Shown in pieces: positions 37,640 through 46,764 of a DNA stretch of 64,000 bases. The DNA is from Chlorobiota bacterium (GTDB taxonomy: Bacteria > Bacteroidota > Ignavibacteria > OLB7). Positions within the stretch are counted from its first letter, which is position 1; each line of letters begins with the position of its first letter. The DNA lies in contig JAQBOZ010000007.1 in NCBI GenBank assembly GCA_028287785.1, positions 207,393 to 271,392 of the forward strand, given 5' to 3'. The position numbers and the translations under genes were made by a program. The notes beneath the pieces are model-generated. The model was not told where the DNA came from, made no database searches, and was given only the letters and a program-made list of their open reading frames with translations.

Positions 37640-38479
37640 GTGCATTCTCCAACATTTTCGAACACCGATTACGCCCTGATCCTCGGAGCCTCCAGCGGCT
37701 TCGGCGCGGCGGCCGCTCTTGAATCCGCCCGGCATGGGATGAACGTCATCGGCGTTCACCTCGATCGCGGCGCGGCGCTCCCGGCGGTGCAGGCCCTCCA
37801 GGATCAGATCCGCGACCTTGGCGCCGAGGCGCACTTCTTCAATATCAACGCGGCCGATGCCGATCAGCGGCGCTCGGTGCTGGATCAGGTTGCGGCCCTC
37901 TTCGCCGAAAAGGAAGGGGCAACCGTCCGCGTGCTGATGCACTCCCTCGCGTTCGGCTCGCTGAAGCCGTTTATCGCCGCCGAACCGAAGGAGGCGCTGA
38001 CGCAGGCGCAGGTGGAGATGACGATGAACGTGATGGCGAGCAGCCTTGTCTACTGGACCCAGGACCTCTTCTGGCACGGAATGCTTGCCGGAGGCGGACG
38101 CATCTTCGCGATGACCAGCTCGGGATCGCATCGGGTGCTCCCGACGTACGGGGCGGTATCGGCGGCAAAGGCCGCGCTTGAAAGCTACTGCCGGCAGCTT
38201 GCGTTCGAGCTTGGCCCGCACGGCGTTACCGTCAACGCGATTCAGGCGGGAGTGACCGTGACGCCGGCGCTCAACAAGATTCCGGGGAGCGACCAGATCA
38301 TCGCCAACGCGATGGGGCGGAACCCGAGCCGGCGGCTGACGACGCCCGAGGATGTGGCGCGCGCGCTGATCCTTCTGGCAAGCGACCATGCAAGCTGGAT
38401 CAACGGAACGGTTATCCGTCTCGATGGCGGCGAGGATGTCGTGGAGCTCAACTGGACGGAGCAAGAGAAGAGCGCATGA
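37640..38479 (+). CDS. FabI-like enoyl-ACP reductase / SDR
   Basis: 279 residues. Nucleotide-binding start ALILGASSGFGAAAALES, then LMHSLAFGSL. The catalytic spacing is Y-x6-K (YGAVSAAK), the enoyl-ACP reductase (FabI/FabL) pattern rather than the Y-x3-K of ordinary short-chain dehydrogenases. A C-terminal INGTVIRLDGGEDVV follows. NAD(P)H-dependent reduction of an enoyl thioester is the best guess. The stop overlaps the next start (ATGA), so it is coupled to a NanE-like gene, an unusual partner. Confidence 0.82.
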   Translation: MHSPTFSNTDYALILGASSGFGAAAALESARHGMNVIGVHLDRGAALPAVQALQDQIRDLGAEAHFFNINAADADQRRSVLDQVAALFAEKEGATVRVLMHSLAFGSLKPFIAAEPKEALTQAQVEMTMNVMASSLVYWTQDLFWHGMLAGGGRIFAMTSSGSHRVLPTYGAVSAAKAALESYCRQLAFELGPHGVTVNAIQAGVTVTPALNKIPGSDQIIANAMGRNPSRRLTTPEDVARALILLASDHASWINGTVIRLDGGEDVVELNWTEQEKSA

Positions 38480-39180
38480 GCAGATTCGAAGACCTGATCC
38501 CCCGCGGCGTGATCGTAAGCTGCCAGCTCGATGCAACCGAACCCCTTCACTCGCCGCAGCACTGCGCCCTCTTTGCACAGGCGGCGGAGGCGGGCGGAGC
38601 CGCGGCGGTCCGTGCCGAGGGAATACCGAGCATCCAGGAGATCCGCGCCACCACCAGAATCCCGCTGATCGGCTGCACGCGCGACAGCTACAGCGATGGG
38701 TGGATGCTGGTAACGCCGGATATGCCGGCGGTGGAACGGCTGGTGCGCGTCGGGTGCGATGTGGTGGCGGTGGATGCCACGCTCCGAAACCGGCCGGGCG
38801 GCCTTGACGGCATTCGTTTTCTGGCGGAGGTGCGGAAGCGCTACGCGGATCTCACGATCCTGGCCGATATCTCGACATTCGAGGAGGGGGTCCTTGCCGC
38901 CGACATGGGCGCCAGCGCCGTCTCCACGGTTCTCTGCGGGCGCACGAAGGAGACATACGAGCAATCGCTGGTTGCCTCCCCGAATCTCGATCTGATCTAT
39001 CGGCTCGCCACCACCATCGGCATTCCGGTGCTGGCTGAAGGATTTATCTGGACCACGGCTGAAGCGGGCGAGGCGGTGGAGGCAGGAGCATATTCGGTGA
39101 TCGTTGGCGGGGCAATCACCCGCCCGCGCGTCCTGACGCAGCTCTTCGTCAACGCCGTGGAAATGTGCAGGGTCCGCTGA
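38476..39180 (+). CDS. NanE-like N-acetylmannosamine-6-phosphate 2-epimerase
   Basis: 234 residues, a TIM barrel of the NanE type: GVIVSCQLDATEPLHSPQH, AAEAGGAAAVRAEGIPSIQE-IR, IPLIGCTRDSYSDGWMLVTP, VVAVDATLRNRPGGLDG, LADISTFEEG, VLAEGFIWTTAEAGEAVEAG, VIVGGAITRP. The catalytic lysine region (usually G-x-x-K-x-x-Y) here reads GCTRDSY, with Arg at the position where I expect Lys, so activity needs a check. It overlaps the upstream reductase by 4 bp. Confidence 0.82.
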   Translation: MSRFEDLIPRGVIVSCQLDATEPLHSPQHCALFAQAAEAGGAAAVRAEGIPSIQEIRATTRIPLIGCTRDSYSDGWMLVTPDMPAVERLVRVGCDVVAVDATLRNRPGGLDGIRFLAEVRKRYADLTILADISTFEEGVLAADMGASAVSTVLCGRTKETYEQSLVASPNLDLIYRLATTIGIPVLAEGFIWTTAEAGEAVEAGAYSVIVGGAITRPRVLTQLFVNAVEMCRVR

Positions 39181-39196
39181 GCGGCTGAAAACAAGA

Positions 39197-39226
39197 GCAG
39201 GGACGTTCTCGATTGAACGTCCCTGC
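39197..39226. terminator. Bidirectional terminator-like hairpin
   Basis: GCAGGGACGTT at 39197-39207 is perfectly inverted at 39216-39226 around an 8-nt loop, between convergent genes. On the minus strand it is followed by CTCTTGTTTT, which better fits termination of the lipoprotein gene at 39288. Confidence 0.7.
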
Positions 39227-39287
39227 AATGAAATCTGCTGCCGGATTTCCCGGTGATCGGCCTCACACTCCGGTGAAGCAATCCCCG

Positions 39288-39926
39288 CTACTTCCCATCA
39301 AACTTCTTGGCAATCTCGGCCGCCACATCCTTCAGCTTCCCCGTCGCATCTTCCTTGCCGCCCTCGGTGGTCAGCGTCACCATATAGCGATAGCGCGTCG
39401 ATACCGTCACGGTCGAGCTCTTGTTATCCTTGTTGAAGGTCATGGAGCCGCTGGTGGTGGGGTCGAGCTTGATCGTCTCGATTTTCTGGTGGGCATCCTC
39501 GGAGTTGATGCCGAGCGACGAAAGCGCCGTATAGGCGCCCGCCGCCTCGGTCCCGCCGGCATCCACCAGCATCACCGTCAGATGGCTGCCGTCGCCGGAC
39601 TCGCTCACGAACTGCTGCGATGCCTGCGACATCGAGCTTCCGGTTGCCCCGGATATCGACGTGCCGGACGGCTCCCCTTCCACCTTGTAGCCGGGAATCG
39701 AGGTGGGGATATATCCCTCAAGATCCTTGAACGGTATCGCGACCGTATCGCCCTTCGCGGCGCGCTCATCGGCCATCTTCTTGGCATCGGCCTGGCCTTC
39801 CTCCATGGCCTTTCCGGCCTTGGAAAGCTGCTGTGCCGCATCGATTCCCTTCTTCAACTCGTCGATCTTTCCACCGCATGAAGCGCAGACCGCGGCCAAT
39901 GCAATAACTAGAAGCACCTTCTTCAT
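39288..39926 (-). CDS. Lipoprotein of unknown function
   Basis: 212 residues from the ATG at 39924-39926 (MKKVLLVIALAAVCASCGGK, lipobox CASC). A Lys/Ala/Glu-rich helix follows (about 20-60), then beta-rich sequence beginning IPFKDLEGYIPTSIPGYKVE, which looks like an uncharacterised family of Bacteroidota lipoproteins. Late Thr/Ser-rich strands (TVTVSTRYRYMVTLTTEGGK) suggest a periplasmic or surface domain. No function is inferred. Confidence 0.78.
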   Translation of the reverse strand: MKKVLLVIALAAVCASCGGKIDELKKGIDAAQQLSKAGKAMEEGQADAKKMADERAAKGDTVAIPFKDLEGYIPTSIPGYKVEGEPSGTSISGATGSSMSQASQQFVSESGDGSHLTVMLVDAGGTEAAGAYTALSSLGINSEDAHQKIETIKLDPTTSGSMTFNKDNKSSTVTVSTRYRYMVTLTTEGGKEDATGKLKDVAAEIAKKFDGK

Positions 39927-40084
39927 CTCGACTCCATGATTAATGTGAGAGTATCCGCAACCTGCCATGCCGGGGACGGTGCCGCTCGACGATGCAGATC
40001 TTCCAACGGTGGGGGAATGATTGCGACAACGAACTTAATCAAAGATTGCTCTCCGCCAAAGCGAGGGAAAGCGTCAAATGTTCG

Positions 40085-41176
40085 TTACGGCGTCAGCAGA
40101 AAGAAGCCCCAGAAGAGCCCCCACCAGAGGAATGTCCCCCATCGCGCCAGATCCGGGCGCCGCCGCCGGATGCCGTCCCATGCGAAAATCGCCAGCGCGC
40201 AGAGCGCCAGCACCAGCATTGCGACGAGAATTGTTTCGACCGGAGAGAGCGCCCGATCGAGGATGCCCCCCAGCCAGTAGCGCATCCCCATCGTCATCGG
40301 TGAACCGTAGATCAGCATCAGATGGAGGATGTAGAGAGGGAGGGAGCGCCTGCCTGTGAACGCCACCGCGTCCAGATCGGCGCCGTCGGCCCGCGCAATC
40401 AGAAACGCGATGGCGATCAGCAGCATCACCCCACCCATCCTGAAGAGCTGATGCCCAACGCTCGATCCCCAGAAATCACCGTGCGGAGGAAATCCCCGCA
40501 TCAGCATGTCGAGCAGAAACCCGGCGGCGATCAGCGCTCCACCGATGACCGCAATCCCGATCCGCCCGCGGACCGATCGGCCCGCTGCGATCACGGGAGC
40601 GGCGGCGACGAAACCGAACAGGAAATAGGCGGCGTAGGGAAACAGCGGAAATGTGGCGGGGGGCTGAGGCGCCAGATAGAAGCGGATGGGAAGCGGCAGC
40701 GAGCCGTACAGACCGGAATTCCAGACATACGGCGTGGCGATCATCACCGCCAGCCCAAGACCCAGCGCAATCCATCCGGTGCGCCGGAGCGATCCGGTGA
40801 TCCGCCACACCCCCACCAGCGCAAGCCCGGCCACGGCAATCACCTGGAGGATGTTGGCATCGAACATCCTCGCGAGAAGATCGGGACGATGCGTATAGAT
40901 GAGCTGGCGGATGGAAAGGACCGGCGTCTGCAACCAGTAGCCGAGCAGAAGGACCATCCCATACCGGGCCGCCACCGAAGCGCCACCGGAGATGCTCTCG
41001 CGACGCCGAAGCGCCATCCAGAGCGTTACGCCGCTCAGAAACGCAAACGCGGGGGCCACGAAGCCGAAGAGGATGTTGGTGTCGTACCAGAGATCGTTCC
41101 CCTTCCATTTATCGGCGAGAAAGGCGCCGGCCGCGTGACAGCCGACCATCAGCATCACCGCCAGGCCGCGCGCCAC
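40085..41176 (-). CDS. HGSNAT/DUF1624-like membrane acyltransferase
   Basis: 363 residues with about ten membrane helices, starting from the GTG at 41174-41176. The family's N-terminal pattern R-x-x-x-I-D-x-x-R-G-x-A-x-x-x-M...H continues upstream of this GTG (RIREID-VARGLAV), and the conserved His follows in LMVGCHAAGAF. Between that segment and the nearest stop there is no ATG, GTG or TTG (see findings). Homologues move acetyl groups across membranes onto amino sugars. Substrate unknown. Confidence 0.82.
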   Translation of the reverse strand: MARGLAVMLMVGCHAAGAFLADKWKGNDLWYDTNILFGFVAPAFAFLSGVTLWMALRRRESISGGASVAARYGMVLLLGYWLQTPVLSIRQLIYTHRPDLLARMFDANILQVIAVAGLALVGVWRITGSLRRTGWIALGLGLAVMIATPYVWNSGLYGSLPLPIRFYLAPQPPATFPLFPYAAYFLFGFVAAAPVIAAGRSVRGRIGIAVIGGALIAAGFLLDMLMRGFPPHGDFWGSSVGHQLFRMGGVMLLIAIAFLIARADGADLDAVAFTGRRSLPLYILHLMLIYGSPMTMGMRYWLGGILDRALSPVETILVAMLVLALCALAIFAWDGIRRRRPDLARWGTFLWWGLFWGFFLLTP

Positions 41177-41269
41177 ATCGATCTCCCGGATACGACCCGA
41201 TGGATGAGAAGTGCTTTTGATAGCGGAGCAAATAATGTGGTTTCAGCGACGGATCGCGCAAGACAGTAA

Positions 41270-41290
41270 GGGGATGTTTGAAACATCCCC
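41270..41290. terminator. Hairpin between ruvA and the acyltransferase gene
   Basis: GGGGATGTTT and AAACATCCCC form a near-perfect palindrome with almost no loop. No T run follows on either side, so it may be a weak terminator or an operator. Confidence 0.4.
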
Positions 41291-41318
41291 CGACAGGGAT
41301 ACTCCACGACAGTCTGTT

Positions 41319-41918
41319 TTACCCCGTCACCGCCTGCCGGAGCGCCGCCTTGATCAGCGTCTCGACATTCTCCTCAACCTCCGCTCCGCTCGCCAGCGCG
41401 CTCCGTATGGCCCGCTCGGCAACCGACCTGTTGTATCCCAGCGCCACGAGCGCCGCCAGCGCCTCCTCCCGCACCTCCATCTTCTGGTGTCCGAATGCCG
41501 CCGCGCCGGAATCGATCGACCCGATCTTCTCCCGAAGCTCCAGCGTCACCCGCTCCGCGATCTTCTTTCCGATTCCCGGCAGCCGTGTAAGCGCCGCGGC
41601 ATTCCCCCGCGAGATATTCTCCTTCAGCACATCGATGCCGGTGCTGCTCAGAATGCCGATCGCGATCTTCGGGCCGACGCCGTTGACGCTGGTGAGGAGG
41701 AGAAAGAGATCGCGCTCCGCCACCGTCGAAAAACCGAACAGCGTCAGCGCGTCCTCGCGCACCACCAGATAGGTATGGAGCGATGCCTTCCCCCCGATCT
41801 CCGGGAGCCGCTCGTAGGTAGCCAGCGAAATAAAAAGGCCATAGCCGACCCCGGAGGCCGAGATCACGGCCTTCGTCGGGTTCTTATCGATAAGCTCTCC
41901 GGAGAGATATTCTATCAT
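41319..41918 (-). CDS. ruvA: Holliday junction branch migration protein RuvA
   Basis: 199 residues. The N-terminal OB fold starts MIEYLSGELIDKNPTKAVIS and contains GVGYGLFIS. Helix-hairpin-helix motifs are SVNGVGPKIAIGIL and RLPGIGKKIAERVTLELREK. The C-terminal domain (LVALGYNRSVAERAIRSAL) binds RuvB. It is full length. ruvB and ruvC are not adjacent. Confidence 0.96.
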   Translation of the reverse strand: MIEYLSGELIDKNPTKAVISASGVGYGLFISLATYERLPEIGGKASLHTYLVVREDALTLFGFSTVAERDLFLLLTSVNGVGPKIAIGILSSTGIDVLKENISRGNAAALTRLPGIGKKIAERVTLELREKIGSIDSGAAAFGHQKMEVREEALAALVALGYNRSVAERAIRSALASGAEVEENVETLIKAALRQAVTG

Positions 41919-41982
41919 GATGTGATGTCGGGGGAAAGAGAGTGGACGATTGCGGGATGCGATGCGTCCGCGACGCGCGGGC

Positions 41983-43386
41983 CTACGTCGCGGTGGCCGG
42001 CTGCTTCAATGTCATATTGCGGACGGTGGCGCCGGCGGCGGGGGCATGCGGCAGCCAGATCATGATGGTGGTGCCGCAGCCGAGCGTGCTGCTGAGCTGA
42101 ATGGTCCCGCCGTGCGCCTCGACGATCGCCTTGGTAAGCGACAGCCCCAGGCCGTATCCGCCGGTGGCCCTGGAACGGGAATCATCGGTGCGATAGAATG
42201 GCTCGAACACCATCTTCTGCGCCTCCACCGAGATGCCGATCCCCTGATCCGCCACCACGATCCGGGCGCCGTCATCATCGGGAAATACCGTCACCTTCAC
42301 CGGGCCATCCTTCTCGGAGGAATACTTGAGCGCATTGGAGATCAGGTTGCGGACGGCGATCGCCAGCCGCTGACCGTCGGCGGTGATCTCCAGGTTGCCG
42401 GTGAGCGAATCGAGTTCGATCCGCTGCTGATCGTATCCGAACGATTCCATCACCGTTCCGACCAGCGCCACGATGTCCACCACCTCCACCACCAGCACGC
42501 CGCCGAGCACCGCCAGCCGCTCGTTCTCCAGCAGCTCGGTGATCATCGTGTTCAGCTCGCGGATATTCCGCTCGATCGATACTCTCGCCTTCCCCTCCGG
42601 CAGCATCGCCAGCGCCACGTTCATCCGGGTCAGCGGCGAGCGGAGTTCATGGCTCACATCGAACAGGAGCCGACGCTTCGATGCGATGATGGCCGCCACC
42701 CGCTGCGACATCGCGTTGAACGCCTTGGTCAGCTCCCCCAGCTCATCGTTGGATGAGACCTGCACATGATGATCGAAATCCTCGGACGCCACCGCCTTGA
42801 CGCCGGCCATGAGGAGGGAGATGGGGCGGAGAAACCGCTGCACCAGCAGATAGGCGGCGATAAAGAGAAGCGTCAGCATCACACCGAGAATGATCGTCGC
42901 GGGGACGAACATCTCCTCGCCGGGAGTCGAGCGGAGCCGGATCGTATAATGCCATCCCCCGCGTTTCACCACGCCGTTCAGCCGACCATCGAACCCGCGG
43001 AACAGAAGGGAATCGCCACGATCGTACATGCCGGGCCGCGTGGACGCGATGATCGCGGCGCGGGAGGGAACTTTCGGATCGGTGGCCCAGGAGAAGCCCT
43101 CCCGCTCCATGCGGATATCGATGGGATAGAGCCGGGCCAGCTTGAGCGCGATGGAGGTATCAGGCGGAAAACCGATATCGTCAACCGCCATCTGCATATA
43201 GCTCCCCACCTGCTCGCGAAGGAATCCCTCATAGGTATCCCGAAGCACATAGCGGAAATAAAGGCCGATGGAGACGGTGGCGATCACGGCAGTGGCAAGC
43301 ACAAGCACCAACACCTTCCCGAAAAGCGACTGATTGATGCGCGTCCGGTCGTTGGGAATCGATGCTTGCGTTAGCTGAGACGACAT
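41983..43386 (-). CDS. Sensor histidine kinase
   Basis: 467 residues. Two membrane helices (about 23-44 and 165-185) enclose a periplasmic sensor of about 120 residues. HAMP is at 186-235; the HisKA phospho-acceptor is His246 in LLFDVSHELRSPLTRM. The HATPase domain has NLISNALKYS, VADQGIGIS and GGYGLGLSLTKAIVEAHGG. The response regulator gene lies directly upstream on the same strand, so the two form a two-component pair. The signal is unknown. Confidence 0.94.
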   Translation of the reverse strand: MSSQLTQASIPNDRTRINQSLFGKVLVLVLATAVIATVSIGLYFRYVLRDTYEGFLREQVGSYMQMAVDDIGFPPDTSIALKLARLYPIDIRMEREGFSWATDPKVPSRAAIIASTRPGMYDRGDSLLFRGFDGRLNGVVKRGGWHYTIRLRSTPGEEMFVPATIILGVMLTLLFIAAYLLVQRFLRPISLLMAGVKAVASEDFDHHVQVSSNDELGELTKAFNAMSQRVAAIIASKRRLLFDVSHELRSPLTRMNVALAMLPEGKARVSIERNIRELNTMITELLENERLAVLGGVLVVEVVDIVALVGTVMESFGYDQQRIELDSLTGNLEITADGQRLAIAVRNLISNALKYSSEKDGPVKVTVFPDDDGARIVVADQGIGISVEAQKMVFEPFYRTDDSRSRATGGYGLGLSLTKAIVEAHGGTIQLSSTLGCGTTIMIWLPHAPAAGATVRNMTLKQPATAT

Positions 43387-43408
43387 TGCGAATTAGGGAA
43401 GAGAACAT

Positions 43409-43512
43409 GCGTGCCCGGGGCAGGGCCCCGAGCACCGGCTATTGCGCCCCTCCGGGGCTTGAGAAGATTCTTCCGCCAGCAGAGCGGACAGCATTGCCGG
43501 ACAGTCTGTCAG
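43409..43512. repeat. Dispersed GC-rich repeat between response regulator and kinase genes
   Basis: The sequence ATTGCGCCCCTCCGGGGC-t-GAGAAGATT in this gap recurs at about 46605-46635 in another gene gap, each time beside GGGC/GCCC hairpins. The 122-bp gap separates the coupled kinase and regulator genes without a terminator signal. Confidence 0.55.
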
Positions 43513-44213
43513 ACCTGCTCGGCGGACTGCTGGCCGATGAACATATACCCGGTTCCCCAGATCGTCTTCAGGAACCGCGGATGGCGGGGATCATCTCCCA
43601 GCTTCTGACGGAGACGGCTTACCACGACATCGACGGAACGATTGAACGATTCCCAGGGGATTCCGCGGGTCTGCTCCATCATGAAATCGCGATCGAGCGG
43701 CTTCTGCGGGTTCTCGGCGAACAGACGGAGCATTTCGAACTCCGCCGTGGTAAGCTCAAGCGGCTCACCATCCAGCCTGGCGGACTGCGTGTTGACATCC
43801 ACTTCCAGCCCGTCGAAGTTGTAGACCCCCTCCGTGCCGGGGTCCTTCATCGTCCTGCGGAGCACCACCTGAATGCGCGTCCAGAGCTCACGGACATCGA
43901 ACGGCTTCGAGAGATAATCGTCGGCACCCGACTCCAGGCCGGTGATCCGGTCGTTCACCTCGCCGCGCGCGGTGAGCATGATGATCGGGACCGTCGAGTT
44001 TTCGCGGATCTTCGCCGCGGTCTCGAATCCGTCCATCTCCGGAAGCATCACATCGAGTACGATGACGTCCGGATGGAATTCGCGGAGCTTTTTCAACCCT
44101 ATCGACGGCCGCTCGGCGGACGCCACCAGCGCGTTCTGCGATTCGAAAAACTCGCTCAGAAGATCGCTCAGCTCAGCGTCATCATCGATAATGAGAATGC
44201 GAATCTGATTCAT
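43509..44213 (-). CDS. OmpR/PhoB-family response regulator
   Basis: 234 residues from the ATG at 44211-44213; the frame is open 17 codons further but this start begins at the receiver domain. Acidic triad IIDDD (Asp10-12), phospho-acceptor Asp54 in VIVLDVMLPEMDG, Thr/Lys region TARGEVNDR and YLSKPF. The C-terminal winged helix (LELTTAEFEMLRLFAENPQK) ends in WGTGYMF. Partner of the kinase at 41983. Confidence 0.94.
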   Translation of the reverse strand: MNQIRILIIDDDAELSDLLSEFFESQNALVASAERPSIGLKKLREFHPDVIVLDVMLPEMDGFETAAKIRENSTVPIIMLTARGEVNDRITGLESGADDYLSKPFDVRELWTRIQVVLRRTMKDPGTEGVYNFDGLEVDVNTQSARLDGEPLELTTAEFEMLRLFAENPQKPLDRDFMMEQTRGIPWESFNRSVDVVVSRLRQKLGDDPRHPRFLKTIWGTGYMFIGQQSAEQV

Positions 44214-44573
44214 GATAATCAGTAGTTCTCGTGGAGAAAGATGTTCGATTGTATGATTTAGCACGGCGAATTTACGCCAGAAGCGCAGATTTTGCTACCT
44301 CTTTCACCCCTCCGCTCGGATCAAGTTGAAATCATGCCGCAATGCGCATACCGCAAATCGGAAGCATGATCCCATTCCGGAACATTCCAATGAGCAATTA
44401 AGTTCAAAAACGGGGAAGCCGGAGGGGATGTAATTAATCGCAATCGATGATTCCGGCGTCAATTGTCGCGCTTGGCGGGTCGCATCGTCCTTATGCGACG
44501 AACGGCGAATTTTTATATTCCGCTCCATCGATATATTCCACGCGAGGCTCCGGCCCGCTCAAATCAAGAGATC
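44214..44573. other. Divergent intergenic region, no gene seen
   Basis: About 360 bp upstream of the response regulator and of the lipoprotein fragment at 44574. It is AT-richer than average, including TTTTTATATTCC near 44510, which could be a promoter for the rightward gene. No RNA or repeat was recognised. Confidence 0.4.
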
Positions 44574-45027
44574 ATGCGACCACATCCGTTTCGATATGCA
44601 CGCCCCGTTGCAGCGGTTCTCTTCCTGACGGCCATCAACCTATCGGGTGCGATATTATGGAGGAGGGTTGACGAGGGAGACGGCGGACCGGTATCTGATC
44701 TATCGCTGCGCGGAGCTTACGCTGGCGCGGGGATACGATTACTTCATCATCATCGATCAGGCGGCCGATGAGGAAACGACCTCTGAGACCAGGAACACCA
44801 CATCCACCGAGACGACCGGAGAGGGGAAGAAGGCCAGGACCACGGTCAAGAGCACCAACACCATGAACACCTATACCCGCTACAACCCCGTCAGGACAAC
44901 CAAGGTCTTCAGGGGGAAGAAGCCGGAGGATAACTTCAAAGCGTACGATGGACGGGAGATAACGGCCACGCTTGCCCCGAAGATCGGGTTGCGCGACTCG
45001 GCCGACGCGGCGCGGGCATCGCGATGA
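44574..45027 (+). pseudogene. Broken lipoprotein of CC0125/CC1285-like type
   Basis: An ATG at 44574 opens a signal-like segment (MRPHPFRYARPVAAVLFLTA). About 24 codons later the recognisable domain continues in the next phase: GLTRETADRYLIYRCAELTLARGYDYFIII, the Y-x-L-x-R-x-AEL...G-x-x-YF core of these envelope proteins. After that come Thr-rich and FRGKKPEDNFKAYDGREI stretches to the stop at 45027. The N-terminal strands normally between signal and core are missing. A GTG at 44647 could still start a cytoplasmic fragment. Confidence 0.5.
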
Positions 45028-45088
45028 CAGGCCCTTGCAGGTACGTCCGGGGCTTGGCTCGGACAGGCGTGCCGCTGTTCCACCGGCA

Positions 45089-46459
45089 TCAGGTGGATGT
45101 GCTCACGCTGGTGAAGTGAAATTCCTTCACCTTCATCGCCGGGACAAGCATCGGCTGATTTCCCTCGCGGGTGACGATTCGCTCCGGACGGGACATCATC
45201 TCCACCCCCTTGAAAATCGCTGCGGGGCTCTCGTTCCAGCGGAGGTTGATCACCGGCCGGACGATCTTCCCGTTCTCGATCAGGAACACGCCGTCGCGGG
45301 TAAGGCCGGTGTAGAGGATGCTCCGTGGATCGACGCCGCGGATATACCAGAAGCTGGTCACCAGCAGGCCGTGATCGGTGGCGGCCACCAGATCGTCCAG
45401 CGAATGCTCCCCCCCCTCCATCACCGTGTTGGAGCCCCAGGGGATCGGGGTAAGATTCTTCTCCTTCGCCCAGAACCTGTCCACCGCAAGAGTCTTCAGG
45501 ACGCCATGCTCAACCCAGACGGTTCTGCCGAGCGGCATCCCATCGCCTCCCCACGGCTCCGACGGCACCAGCCTGCTGGCAGGATCGGAGTAGATGGTGA
45601 TATTATCGCCAAAGAGCTTCTGGTCGATCTTGGTGCCATGCCCCGCATCGGAGAAATAGCTCCGTCCCTCATCCGCGCCGCGCCGGTCCAGGCTCCAGCG
45701 GAAGAGCTTCACCATATCGCCGGCGGCCGAGGGCTCCAGCACCACCCGGTATGCTCCCGGCTCGATCGGGGCCGGATTCTTCGAGCGGAGCGCCTTCTCG
45801 ATGGCGCGGGCGGTGATGCTGTTCGCGTCGATCGACAGCGCGCGATGCGATTCCGCGGCCGCCCAGCCGCTTCCGGTGCCGTCCGCCGTGCGGACAGTCA
45901 GCGTGTAGTTGGCTCCTGTGGAGAGATGATAGCCGAACAGCCCTCTGGAGTTCGCGAGCGCGCTGAAGCTCTCGCCGTTCTCGAAATATCCCGCCGAGAC
46001 CAGATCCTTCTTCCTCGCCTCCTCGATCGCCAGCCCCGCTATCCGCGCCCGATCATCCGGCGTCATCCGGACGGTGGACTCATCCCACTGCGGCGTCTCG
46101 ATGTAGGTCTGCGGGCCCAGCCTCGGCATATACTCCGGGCTCTCCGGCGAGAGATGCGCCAGCTCCTCGGCGCGCCGCACCGCCTCCCGCAATGAATCAT
46201 CGTCGGTCTGCGTGGTGGAATGCGACCCCACCCGCTTCCCGAACACGCAGGTGACGCTGAGCGAAAGAGTGCTCGTGGCGCCGGAGGTCGTCGGGCTGTT
46301 GCGGGCGAACCGGAGGTTGCCGGAAACGCCGCCGGAGAGGGAAGCCTCCGCCTCGTCCGATTTCGCGTAGGAGAGCACCTTGTCGAGAATCGTCCTGGCC
46401 TGGTCGCGAGTGAGGATCATATCGGTGTCGATTTCAATGTCGTTTGTTCGGTCTGCCAT
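45089..46459 (-). CDS. PmbA/TldE-family protein
   Basis: 456 residues. Three-domain TldD/PmbA fold: N-terminal RTILDKVLSYAKSDEAEASL, central GLFGYHLSTGANYTLTVR, C-terminal FWAKEKNLTPIPWGSNTVME and TSFWYIRGVDPRSILYTGLT. It has no HExxxH, as expected for the non-catalytic partner of TldD. The TldD gene lies 305 bp upstream on the same strand, so they likely form a heterodimeric protease. Confidence 0.88.
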   Translation of the reverse strand: MADRTNDIEIDTDMILTRDQARTILDKVLSYAKSDEAEASLSGGVSGNLRFARNSPTTSGATSTLSLSVTCVFGKRVGSHSTTQTDDDSLREAVRRAEELAHLSPESPEYMPRLGPQTYIETPQWDESTVRMTPDDRARIAGLAIEEARKKDLVSAGYFENGESFSALANSRGLFGYHLSTGANYTLTVRTADGTGSGWAAAESHRALSIDANSITARAIEKALRSKNPAPIEPGAYRVVLEPSAAGDMVKLFRWSLDRRGADEGRSYFSDAGHGTKIDQKLFGDNITIYSDPASRLVPSEPWGGDGMPLGRTVWVEHGVLKTLAVDRFWAKEKNLTPIPWGSNTVMEGGEHSLDDLVAATDHGLLVTSFWYIRGVDPRSILYTGLTRDGVFLIENGKIVRPVINLRWNESPAAIFKGVEMMSRPERIVTREGNQPMLVPAMKVKEFHFTSVSTST

Positions 46460-46764
46460 TGCGGATTCCCCCGCGTGATATCACGGATGGGAGAGGGCCG
46501 CCAGCACGTTGTTCATGATGTGAAGAAGGGCGAAACCCGGACGCCCGGCGATCCCCGGAAGCATCACTCCCCTGCACAGGGTGATGCCCTGTGCCCCAGA
46601 TATTGCGCCCCTCCGGGGCCTGGGAAGATTGTTTCGTCCATAACGAAGCGAATGGCGTTGCCAGAATATCCGGGCTGTTCAAGGACGATCAGATGCAAGG
46701 CGGCCGAGCCTGAACGAGTGAGGCGGCCGTTCGAACGCCGCAGATGGCGTCGTTCAACAGTCTG
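46460..46764. repeat. TldD-PmbA gap with dispersed repeats
   Basis: No gene seen. The gap contains the ATTGCGCCCCTCCGGGGC repeat also found near 43440, and from about 46673 a stretch (GCTGTTCAAGGACGATCAG, then GCAAGGCGGCCGAGCCTGAACG) that is the inverted counterpart of the region at 8670-8730. The end (CAACAGTCTGTCAGGC) resembles 43495-43510. It looks like a composite of repeat pieces. Confidence 0.6.
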
